Origin: CAYVZZ01 sp964456185
GTDB taxonomy: Bacteria; Pseudomonadota; Gammaproteobacteria; Pseudomonadales; Alcanivoracaceae
DNA length: 32,597 nt
Reading direction: 5' to 3'
Assembly: GCA_964456185.1 (NCBI GenBank)
Contig: CAYVZZ010000011.1
Location: forward strand, 1 to 32,597
Both the position numbers and the translations under genes were made by a program. Of the stretch, positions 1 through 6,699 are shown piece after piece. The notes under the pieces are model-generated. The model was not told where the DNA came from, did no database searches, and was given only the letters and a program-made list of their open reading frames with translations. The first letter of the stretch is position 1; each line of letters starts with the position of its first letter.

Positions 1-48
<48 letters not shown>

Positions 49-163
49 ACAAACTCTGCACTTTTTACTGTCTTGTGCCTGACTGGCCCCTCAAGAGCCT
101 TGAAATCTGCCGTTTGGCTATGCCGTCAAACCCTTGACTGGCGCTGCCTCAAACGGGATGCGT

Positions 164-192
164 ACTCTAACTAGCCGTTTTTGTGTTGTCAA
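164..192 (-). promoter_or_regulatory. Stable-RNA-type promoter for the initiator tRNA
   Basis: On the minus strand: -35 TTGACA (187-192), a 17-nt spacer, -10 TAGAGT (164-169), then a GC-containing discriminator ACGCATCC. A perfect -35 plus this kind of discriminator is typical of rRNA/tRNA promoters. The implied leader before the mature tRNA (starts at 48) is about 110 nt. It contains nested inverted repeats: CCGTTTG with CAAACGG, GTCAA with TTGAC, and TCAAG with CTTGA. Confidence 0.7.
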
Positions 193-270
193 CGTTAATT
201 CAAGCATTCGGTGAAATTTAACGCGTTTAATGTTTGGTGGCGTCGCCTTATTTGATTAGATATCCATCCC

Positions 271-298
271 TTGGATGACGCAAGGCATGCGCTAAAAT
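271..298 (+). promoter_or_regulatory. Weak candidate sigma-70 promoter next to an inverted repeat
   Basis: TTGGAT (271-276), a 16-nt spacer and TAAAAT (293-298) on the plus strand, followed at once by the perfect inverted repeat TGGCA-N3-TGCCA (298-310). It could serve the small reading frame at 567. Read on the minus strand, the same repeat is followed by TTTT and lies just after the stop of the 315-515 frame, so it may be a weak terminator instead. Apart from this and the tRNA promoter I see nothing between 49 and 314. Confidence 0.25.
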
Positions 299-314
299 GG
301 CACATTGCCAATGA

Positions 315-515
315 TTAAAGCGGCCACGCAAGGCTGAAGACTGCATCAACAAACTGCCCACCTGCTTTTGTTCGGCCGTTTTCGTTGCCACACAGTCGTG
401 CAATGCTGAATTTGCGCGTGTCTATCACTCGCACTTCGTCATTGGCGCGCAGCATCTTTGCCGCTACTCGGCGCGTGGTTGAAGCGCCTTGCTTGTAGCC
501 TTGCGAGCAAAACTG
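315..515 (-). pseudogene. Protein-like open frame without its 5' end (possible gene remnant)
   Basis: Minus-strand frame open for 66 codons between a TAG (516-518) and a TAA (315-317). It has no start codon at its head; the first ATG (453-455) would leave 46 residues. The composition looks like real protein: a basic stretch around ASTTRRVAAKMLR, then DEVRVIDTRKFSIARLCG, and a C-terminus ending in FSLAWPL. Directly after the stop the minus strand has a small hairpin (TGGCA/TGCCA) and TTTT. I do not recognise the family. It may be the C-terminal end of a decayed gene, a small gene with an unusual start, or chance. Confidence 0.3.
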
Positions 516-566
516 CTAATCTTGAAAAAATCGTTTGATCTCGCCATAAGACACATAGAGGCAACC

Positions 567-674
567 ATGGATCCGATACTTATAGGCTGTTTAGTCATTT
601 GCATTGCAGCATCGGTGCTCACCTTTTGCGCTTGCAAGTTTTATCGGCCTGAAGAGGAAGAACATCAACGCTAA
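567..674 (+). CDS. Possible 35-residue single-pass membrane peptide
   Basis: ATG at 567 is preceded by AGAGG with 5 nt spacing, a good ribosome binding site. The same frame is open upstream to a TTG at 489, but only the ATG has such a site. The peptide has a short N-terminus (MDP), one hydrophobic segment of about 20 residues rich in Cys, Ile and Leu, then KFYRP and an acidic EEEE tail ending HQR. This is a typical layout for a tiny inner-membrane protein. I recognise no family. Its neighbours are decayed genes, so it could also be fortuitous. Confidence 0.35.
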   Translation: MDPILIGCLVICIAASVLTFCACKFYRPEEEEHQR

Positions 675-731
675 GCCTGCACCACAAAAATGTTTGGTTA
701 AGCCGGAGCAAGTGGGAGCGAGATGTAACAC

Positions 732-845
732 CTAACAAGATTCTTTCTTCTCTATATAATCGTCGAACTTCTGCTTAGCTTCCTGTTTCTCATTATCCCA
801 ATTAGCTACCAGCGGCCGAGCCAGCCATATAAACCTTTTTTTTAT
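732..845 (-). pseudogene. C-terminal gene remnant on the minus strand
   Basis: Minus-strand frame of 37 codons ending in TAG (732-734). Its end is strikingly protein-like: WLARPLVANWDNEKQE followed by a charged helical tail ending DDYIEKKESC. It has no start codon and is preceded in frame by TGA (846-848). The upstream reading appears to continue in another frame across a run of eight A residues (minus strand; T-run at 836-843), as expected for a frameshifted remnant. No family recognised. Confidence 0.35.
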
Positions 846-955
846 TCAGGTTCCCTGATCGGCATCCTCCCAGCTTTGTTTTTGTGATCCATTGATCTTT
901 TGCGCCCTACGGGCAACATCGGCAACAATATAAAAAACCAGCCGCAATCTGATTA

Positions 956-1195
956 ATGAGCAACTTCATCCCTCACGTCACAGCCGCCACACTGGTCGAA
1001 AACAATGGCCGTTTCTTGTTGGTACAAGAAGAAAAAAACGGAAGGTTAGTGCTTAATCAACCTGCAGGCCACGTGGAGGCCTATGAGTCTCTTACCCAAG
1101 CCGCTATTCGTGAAACGCTCGAAGACTACCTTGCTGGTCGCCGCTTACCGCTGGAAGCCATCTACCAGCATCCTGGGCCTTCACAGCCAAATTGA
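956..1195 (+). pseudogene. nudJ: NudJ-type Nudix hydrolase with an internal deletion
   Basis: NudJ hydrolyses nucleoside tri- and diphosphates and HMP-PP, and is normally about 150 residues long. Here 79 residues remain. The N-terminus is clearly NudJ: PHVTAATLVE, then the strand pair ending LNQPAGHVEAYESL and the start of the Nudix box (G-x5-E-x7-RE). Immediately after RETLE the sequence jumps to DYLAGRRLPLEAI, which matches the extreme C-terminus of the family (E. coli NudJ ends near QSGQRYPLEMI). The second half of the Nudix helix and most of the fold are therefore missing although the frame is intact. mnmA, the usual downstream neighbour, is absent. No good ribosome binding site is visible before 956. 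I call it an inactive remnant. Confidence 0.75.
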
Positions 1196-1275
1196 CTGCA
1201 TACCATAGAAATCCGATTGAATCTGTTCGTAACTTCGTTGGTAAAATAAGGCGCAACAACACACCGAGGGTAGTC

Positions 1276-1861
1276 ATGACCACCTGGATCACTTCAGACA
1301 CACATTTCTGGCATACCAAGGTTTTGGATTACTGCCCCAACACCCGCCCTTTTGACGACGCAGCTGCCATGAACGAGGCATTGATCGACAACTGGAATAG
1401 CCTGATCAAGCCGAAGGATACGGTGTATCACTTGGGCGATGTGGCGTTTCACAAATCGGCCGACGCCGTGGCCGATTTGCTCAACCACCTTCATGGTCGC
1501 AAGATCTTGATCTGTGGCAACCACGATTTCAAACTCAAAAAAACAGGGTGCCTTTCGTGATTACTTTACGCGGGTTGAGCAGTATCTGGAAATTAAAGTG
1601 CCGGATCGGGGAGGCCGAGCCATTTTGTTCCATTATCCCATCGACGAATGGAACGGGATGTTTCACAAGGCCGTGCATTTCCACGGCCATCAACATATAC
1701 AGGTTAAGAAAGCGCGCGGTGGTCGCCTGGATGTTGGCGTGGATTCCAACCAACTCATGCCCTATGAGTTGAACGAAGCCTATGACTTGGCCTTTGCCAC
1801 TGTGTTGGATGGCGACACTATTGCCAACCGCAAGACAACTTTCGAGCAAAGTGCCGAATAA
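1276..1861 (+). pseudogene. Calcineurin-like metallophosphoesterase, frameshifted
   Basis: The start at 1276 has GAGGG 5 nt upstream and begins MTTWITSDTHFWH. The five metal-site motifs appear in order but in two frames: SDTHF, HLGDVAF and CGNHDFK in the first (ends at TGA 1558-1560), then LFHYPIDEW and FHGHQHIQ in the second (to TAA at 1861). The frames meet at a run of seven A (1537-1543). With six A the protein reads straight through KLKKQGAFRDYF, giving about 195 residues, normal for small phosphoesterases of this kind. The break falls directly after GNHD, so the first product lacks two metal-binding histidine motifs. It is either a true mutation, a sequencing slip in a homopolymer, or rescued by transcript slippage. 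The substrate is unknown. Confidence 0.8.
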
Positions 1862-1914
1862 CCACCGTTAGTGTACTCTGCTCTTGTGTTTGCAAAGGGA
1901 ATGACCAAGACAAC

Positions 1915-2859
1915 ATGAATCTCGCTAGGGTTGACCTCAACCTACTCAAAAACCTGGATGCACTGTTGCGCGAACAGAGCGTGACGCGCGCCGCCGAACA
2001 GCTTGGCATTACCCAGCCGGCCATGAGCAACAGCTTAAAGCGCTTGCGCAGCTTGTTTGACGACCCGCTGCTCATACGCACGGCAGGTGGCATGGCGGCC
2101 ACGGAAAAGGGGCGCCAGCTGGCACCTAAGGTGCGCAAGCTACTGGCGCAAACCGAGACGCTGTTTGTGGGTGATGGTCAATTTCAGCCGTCCCACAGCC
2201 AGCGGGTATTTCGCATCATGACCAGCGATTATGCCGAGGCTACCTTGGTGCCACACATTGTGCGCCGTTTGCGTGCTGAAGCGCCTGGTGTGGTGCTGGA
2301 TTTCATTACGCCGTCGGATGTGGATTATGCCGATATGGAGCAAGGGCGAGTGGATCTGGCGGTTAACCGCTTTAATGAGATTCCAGCCTCTTTTCACGAA
2401 ATCACGTTATGGCGTGATTCGTTTTCTTGCCTGCTAAATCGCGACAACCCGATTGCTGCGAATTTCACGCTGGACACCTACCTTGAGGCGCAGCACATTT
2501 GGGTATCGAAAACCGGCTTTGGCATTGGCTTTGGCATGAACCCGCAAAAGCTGGGCGGCCTGGGGTGGATTGATCGAGCATTGCAGCAACAAAACAAGGC
2601 GCGCAATATTTCCATATTTACGCGCCATTATCAGATGCCGGCGTTATTGGCGATGAATAATGATCTGGTGGCTACTTTGCCCACACGGGTGGCACAGATG
2701 CAGGCGCAAAACCCACAACTTGCCATTAAAACGCCGCCTTTTGAGATTCCCGAGTTTGAGCTGAAAATGGCGTGGTCGCCGCTACTGCATCATAGCTCGG
2801 CGCACCAATGGCTGCGTCAGCTGATTCAAGAAGAAGCCACTCAATTGGCTACTGCTTAA
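1915..2859 (+). CDS. LysR-family transcriptional regulator
   Basis: 314 residues. The N-terminal winged helix-turn-helix (about 5-65) includes VDLNLLKNLDALLRE, SVTRAAEQLGITQPAMS and LRSLFDDPLLIRT. The effector domain runs from about 92 to 305 with the usual two-lobed pattern. The DLNLL start and the spacing resemble the NodD/LeuO-like branch, whose members often sense aromatic or other small molecules; the ligand here cannot be told. LysR proteins usually control a divergent neighbour, but upstream is the broken phosphoesterase on the same strand, so its target may be lost or elsewhere. Its TAA overlaps the stop codon of convergent rnk by 4 bp (2856-2859), leaving no room for a terminator between them. 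Confidence 0.93.
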   Translation: MNLARVDLNLLKNLDALLREQSVTRAAEQLGITQPAMSNSLKRLRSLFDDPLLIRTAGGMAATEKGRQLAPKVRKLLAQTETLFVGDGQFQPSHSQRVFRIMTSDYAEATLVPHIVRRLRAEAPGVVLDFITPSDVDYADMEQGRVDLAVNRFNEIPASFHEITLWRDSFSCLLNRDNPIAANFTLDTYLEAQHIWVSKTGFGIGFGMNPQKLGGLGWIDRALQQQNKARNISIFTRHYQMPALLAMNNDLVATLPTRVAQMQAQNPQLAIKTPPFEIPEFELKMAWSPLLHHSSAHQWLRQLIQEEATQLATA

Positions 2860-3260
2860 CGGTAAAACTTACCTTCTCTCTCGGGCTGATAGGTCACCTC
2901 AACGATAGACACTTTCAAAGTACCACCACCCGGTTTTGGCCATTCCATTTCGTCACCCTGTGACAGCCCTAGCAGGGCGCTGCCCACTGGCGTGAGAATC
3001 GATAAGGTATCGCCCTTGTCAGTCATGCCGTGAGGATACACCAGCGTCATGCAAAACTCTTCACCCGCACCATTACGAAAACGCACGGTGGAATTCATGC
3101 TCACCACGGTGGGCGGCACCTCTTCCGGCTCGACGATGTCGGCGCGATCCAGTTCCTCTTCCAAAAAGGCCTGTGCGGGGAAGCTGCCCTGCGGCAGGGT
3201 GGCCAATAGGTTGTCGATGCGATCAGCGTCTTGCGAAGAAACGATAATAGCCGGTTTCAT
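2856..3260 (-). CDS. rnk: Rnk, GreA-like nucleoside diphosphate kinase regulator
   Basis: 134 residues from ATG 3258-3260; a longer in-frame start at 3296 would add 12 residues not found in the family. An N-terminal coiled-coil-like segment (about 1-48, KPAIIVSSQDADRIDNLL) precedes a C-terminal GreA/GreB-type FKBP domain (about 49-134) containing VVSMNSTVRFRN, LVYPHGMTD, ILTPVGSALLGL and a terminal VTYQPEREG. Rnk binds RNA polymerase near the secondary channel, competes with Gre factors and DksA, and influences nucleoside diphosphate kinase levels. It lies downstream of prmC on the same strand but 131 bp away, with its own promoter-like sequence, so it is probably transcribed independently. 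Confidence 0.92.
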   Translation of the reverse strand: MKPAIIVSSQDADRIDNLLATLPQGSFPAQAFLEEELDRADIVEPEEVPPTVVSMNSTVRFRNGAGEEFCMTLVYPHGMTDKGDTLSILTPVGSALLGLSQGDEMEWPKPGGGTLKVSIVEVTYQPEREGKFYR

Positions 3261-3358
3261 AAAGTGTCTCGTGTATTTGTTATCAGCATGCCGCAAGTGC
3301 CCGTCTTGGCAGGTGCGCTTGCATCAAGGGAAAAATGCCGGAAATGGCAGACGTATTC

Positions 3359-3386
3359 ATTGTAGCAACTTGTGGGCAACTTCCAA
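3359..3386 (-). promoter_or_regulatory. Candidate rnk promoter
   Basis: On the minus strand TTGGAA (3381-3386), a 16-nt spacer and TACAAT (3359-3364), located just after the prmC stop codon and about 100 nt before the rnk start. Confidence 0.45.
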
Positions 3387-3391
3387 GGGCG

Positions 3392-4231
3392 TTATGCCGT
3401 TGGCCACATGCCTTCTGTCACACGCTCATGCCCGGCTAGGTCACGGCGGCTTGTCACTTGCACAAACCCGGCCTCCCGTAATAGATCACGTACTTCATCG
3501 GCTTGATCATAGCCATGCTCAAACAGTAGATAGCCGCCTGCGTTAAGACGAGTGGCAGCTTGTTCGATGATGCGGCCAATATCGGCCAAACCTTGATTGG
3601 CTGCAACCAATGCAGAAACAGGCTCAAAACGTAAATCGCCCGATTTAAGGTGCGCATCATCATGTGCCACATAGGGTGGGTTGGAGACAATGACATCAAA
3701 CTGGGTAGTAATGCCGGTCAACCAGTCTGCTTGCTTGAACTGCACATTATCAAGCTGCTGACGTGTGGCATTTTGTTGCGCCACCTGCAAGGCAGCGTGA
3801 CTTTGGTCGGTACACAATACGTCGATTTTCGGGCGTAATCGCGCCAACGTCAGGCCAACAATACCGCTGCCGGTACCCAAGTCGGCCACTAGAGCCGATT
3901 GCTTGGCTGGGAAATGAGCCAGTGCGGCATCCACCAACCCTTCGGTTTCCGGTCGTGGAATCAGCGTATCGGCTGTCACCATGAAGGTCGCATCATAGAA
4001 GTCTTTTTCGCCCAGTAAATAGGCCACCGGCTCACCAGCTTGGCGGCGCTTTATCAGGGATTTGTAAGTCGCCACCACCTTGTCAGCAACCAGTGTATCC
4101 GGCTCACGAAATAAGGCCGTTTGGTCAACACCCAGCACATGACAAAGCAAGTAACGGGCATCTACCGCGGCAGAAGGTGAGCACTCACTCAGCTGTGAAC
4201 GCCCCCAATAATTAAGCTCTTGGCGGGTCAT
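3392..4231 (-). CDS. prmC: Peptide chain release factor N5-glutamine methyltransferase PrmC
   Basis: 279 residues, full length. PrmC transfers a methyl group from S-adenosylmethionine to the GGQ glutamine of release factors 1 and 2. Visible motifs: N-terminal helical domain ending GEPVAYLLGEKDFY, the IPRPETE motif, the SAM-binding loop ADLGTGSGIVGL, and the catalytic NPPYV motif. It overlaps its substrate gene prfA by 4 bp (ATGA, 4228-4231), indicating translational coupling, in the order hemA-prfA-prmC also seen in E. coli. Confidence 0.97.
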   Translation of the reverse strand: MTRQELNYWGRSQLSECSPSAAVDARYLLCHVLGVDQTALFREPDTLVADKVVATYKSLIKRRQAGEPVAYLLGEKDFYDATFMVTADTLIPRPETEGLVDAALAHFPAKQSALVADLGTGSGIVGLTLARLRPKIDVLCTDQSHAALQVAQQNATRQQLDNVQFKQADWLTGITTQFDVIVSNPPYVAHDDAHLKSGDLRFEPVSALVAANQGLADIGRIIEQAATRLNAGGYLLFEHGYDQADEVRDLLREAGFVQVTSRRDLAGHERVTEGMWPTA

Positions 4232-5319
4232 GCGTCGCCGTCGGCCAATTCGGCCAGCAGCTCGGCCTGGCGTTCGGTAACAAGCGCTTGGATGATTTCC
4301 TCCAGCTCACCGTCCATTACTGCATCCAGTTTATATAAGGTGAGGTTGATGCGGTGGTCGGTTAAGCGGCCTTGCGGGAAGTTATAAGTACGAATGCGCT
4401 CGGAACGATCACCCGAGCCGACCAAGGATTTACGAGTGGCAGCCTGTTCATCCTGGATTTTTTGCTGTTCCGCATCCAGTAAGCGCGCTTTGAGAAGCGA
4501 CATGGCGCGGGCTTTGTTTTTGTGCTGGCTGCGCTCGTCTTGGCATTCCACCACGACGCCTGTGGGCAAGTGAGTGATGCGCACAGCGGAATCGGTTTTA
4601 TTGACATGCTGCCCACCAGCACCCGAGGCGCGATAGGTGTCGATGCGCAAATCTTCATTGCGCACTTCAACGCCTTCCACCTGCTCGACTTCGGCCATAA
4701 CGGCCACGGTGCAAGCCGAGGTGTGGACGCGCCCCTGGGATTCGGTGGCCGGCACCCGCTGCACGCGATGCGCGCCGGATTCAAACTTCAAACGGGAATA
4801 GACTCGCTCGCCGGTCACGCGGCTAATGACTTCTTTAAAGCCGCCCATATCACCCTCGTGGGCGCTGACGACCTCCAGCTTCCAGCCTTGGCTATCGGCA
4901 TAGCGGCTGTACATGCGGAACAAGTCACCGGCAAACAAAGCCGCCTCGTCGCCACCGGTGCCGGCGCGAATTTCCAAATAGACATTGGCCTTGTCACGCG
5001 GGTCGCTGGGCAGCATTTGCAGTTGCAACTGCGACTCCAGCTCCTCGACCCTGCCACTGGCCTCGCGCAGCTCTTCCTCGCCCATTTCGCGCATATCGGC
5101 ATCACTGTCGTTGCACATTTGCTGAGCCGTTTCCACGTCGGATGTTGCTTCGCGCCACTGGGCGAAGGCATCGACCACCGGTTTTAATTCGGCATATTCT
5201 TGAGACAAGGCACGAAAGCGGTCTTGTTGGGCGATGATATCGGCATCGGACAAGAGCGCGGTAATTTCCTCATGACGGTCAACCAGCTGTGCCAGTTTTT
5301 GTTCCAAGCTGGATTTCAC
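4228..5319 (-). CDS. prfA: Peptide chain release factor 1 (RF1)
   Basis: 363 residues, the normal length. RF1 reads UAA and UAG stop codons in the ribosomal A site. The stop-recognition motif PAT is at residues 190-192, within RVPATESQGRVHTSA, which separates it from RF2 (SPF). The catalytic GGQ is at 235-237 within GAGGQHVNKTDSAVR. It starts inside the last codons of hemA (ATGA overlap 5316-5319) and ends inside prmC, so all three genes are coupled. Confidence 0.98.
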   Translation of the reverse strand: MKSSLEQKLAQLVDRHEEITALLSDADIIAQQDRFRALSQEYAELKPVVDAFAQWREATSDVETAQQMCNDSDADMREMGEEELREASGRVEELESQLQLQMLPSDPRDKANVYLEIRAGTGGDEAALFAGDLFRMYSRYADSQGWKLEVVSAHEGDMGGFKEVISRVTGERVYSRLKFESGAHRVQRVPATESQGRVHTSACTVAVMAEVEQVEGVEVRNEDLRIDTYRASGAGGQHVNKTDSAVRITHLPTGVVVECQDERSQHKNKARAMSLLKARLLDAEQQKIQDEQAATRKSLVGSGDRSERIRTYNFPQGRLTDHRINLTLYKLDAVMDGELEEIIQALVTERQAELLAELADGDA

Positions 5320-6590
5320 GCCTTTTTGTCTCCTGTGTTTTTGGGGGTATCGTCGAGTAATAATTCGCTGGCCAATGCCAACTCGTCCAAGCGCTGATCG
5401 GCAGCCAATTGGCGCAGGGTAACGCTGGGGTGATGCAGCATTTTATTGACCATGTCATGCCGAAAGCGCTCCAAAACGTCGGCAGGATCCTGACCTTTAT
5501 CCAGCAGCTTCACGGCACGCTGATAAACGTCACGCGACAATTGGTCGACCTGCTGCCGATAAGCTTTGAGGGTATCCACTGCCTGGCTTTCGCGACGTTT
5601 TTGTTGCCAAGCTTCCAGCGCCACATCAATCATTTTCTGGCCGGCTGCCGCCGCTTTTTGACGCTCGGCCAGGTTTTCATCGATCACCTGATGCAAGTGA
5701 TCGAGGGTATAAAGATACACGTCTTGCAATTGGCCAACGGCGGTTTCCACGTCACGCGGCACGGCAATATCGACCATAAAAATCGGCTGGCGGCGACGAC
5801 GTTTTAATGCAGTTTCTACCTGTGCCAAGGTGATTAATGGTAAGGGGCTGCCGGTGCAGGTGATGACAATGTCGGCATTTGTTAGCCCATCGACCATGGC
5901 CGACAAAGGAATTACCTGCGCGCCCACTTCCGCGGCCAAATCGGCGGCACGCGCTGGGGTGCGGTTGGCAATGGTAATGCTTTTGACATGCTGCTGACTC
6001 AGGTGACGCGCCACCAGCGCAATCATCTCCCCTGCGCCCATTAGCAACACACGGCTGGACTCGAAATCGGTAAAAATATGGCGCGCAAAAGATACGGCAC
6101 CAGAGGCCACCGACACCGGGTTTTCGCCAATGGCGGTATCAGTACGCACTTTTTTGGCGACCGAAAACACATGCTGAAACACCCGATCCAGATGGTGGCC
6201 TAGCGTTTTAGCCTCTTGGCCGCGACGATACGCATCGTGCATTTGTCCTAAAATTTGCGGCTCGCCCAACACTTGTGAATCCAACCCTGACGCCACGCGC
6301 ATCATGTGGCGCACGGCCGCTTGGGCACGGTGTACATAAAGCGCTTGGCGCACTTGCTCTACGGGCACCTGATGCCAGTCGGACAACCAGCGGGTTAAGT
6401 CCAGGCCGTCTTCACAAAGGCAATAGAGCTCCATGCGGTTGCAGGTCGACAAAAGCGCAGCTTCTTTCACCTCGGGCAAAGCAGCCAGCGACTGCAAGGC
6501 CGACCCCATGCGCTCGCCCGCAAACGCCAGCCGCTCGCGCAACTCGACATCGGCCGTGGTGTGATTAACGCCTATTGCGAGTAATTCCAT
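5316..6590 (-). CDS. hemA: Glutamyl-tRNA reductase HemA
   Basis: 424 residues. It reduces glutamyl-tRNA(Glu) with NADPH to glutamate-1-semialdehyde, the first committed step of C5-pathway tetrapyrrole synthesis; the next enzyme, HemL, is encoded at 16568-17854. The catalytic Cys50 lies in LLSTCNRMELY, the NADPH-binding loop is VLLMGAGEM, and the C-terminal dimerisation helix region runs from about 320. The start ATG at 6590 has GGGAT just upstream. It is the first gene of hemA-prfA-prmC and divergent from the TPR lipoprotein gene across about 110 bp. Confidence 0.97.
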   Translation of the reverse strand: MELLAIGVNHTTADVELRERLAFAGERMGSALQSLAALPEVKEAALLSTCNRMELYCLCEDGLDLTRWLSDWHQVPVEQVRQALYVHRAQAAVRHMMRVASGLDSQVLGEPQILGQMHDAYRRGQEAKTLGHHLDRVFQHVFSVAKKVRTDTAIGENPVSVASGAVSFARHIFTDFESSRVLLMGAGEMIALVARHLSQQHVKSITIANRTPARAADLAAEVGAQVIPLSAMVDGLTNADIVITCTGSPLPLITLAQVETALKRRRRQPIFMVDIAVPRDVETAVGQLQDVYLYTLDHLHQVIDENLAERQKAAAAGQKMIDVALEAWQQKRRESQAVDTLKAYRQQVDQLSRDVYQRAVKLLDKGQDPADVLERFRHDMVNKMLHHPSVTLRQLAADQRLDELALASELLLDDTPKNTGDKKA

Positions 6591-6660
6591 GCTTATCCCG
6601 GGGAACCTGAGTGAAACCGGAGCGGTCGAACCTGATACTGGACGCAGCGCACTAAGGGCT

Positions 6661-6668
6661 GCATCATA
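6661..6668 (-). promoter_or_regulatory. Candidate extended -10 of the hemA promoter
   Basis: On the minus strand TGTTATGAT, an extended -10 (TG-n-TATGAT) with the hexamer at 6663-6668. There is no clear -35. This would give a leader of about 65 nt before hemA. Confidence 0.35.
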
Positions 6669-6699
6669 ACAACATTACCTCAACAGCAGTCGGCCATTG

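Noticed and set aside
297..310. Possible sigma-54 site (TGGCAC...TTGCC)
   Set aside because: The GG and GC elements are much closer than the 10 bp spacing required; the bases are better explained as an inverted repeat.
1537..1544. Programmed -1 ribosomal frameshift at A AAA AAA C
   Set aside because: The downstream phosphoesterase half is in the +1 frame relative to the first half, so -1 slippage would not join them.
3049..3546. A 165-codon plus-strand frame across rnk and the end of prmC
   Set aside because: It crosses two well-supported minus-strand genes and shows no domain pattern.
4522..5187. A 221-codon plus-strand frame inside prfA
   Set aside because: It lies entirely antisense to a full-length, motif-complete release factor gene. 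Its His/Ala/Gly-rich translation is a mirror of prfA codon usage.
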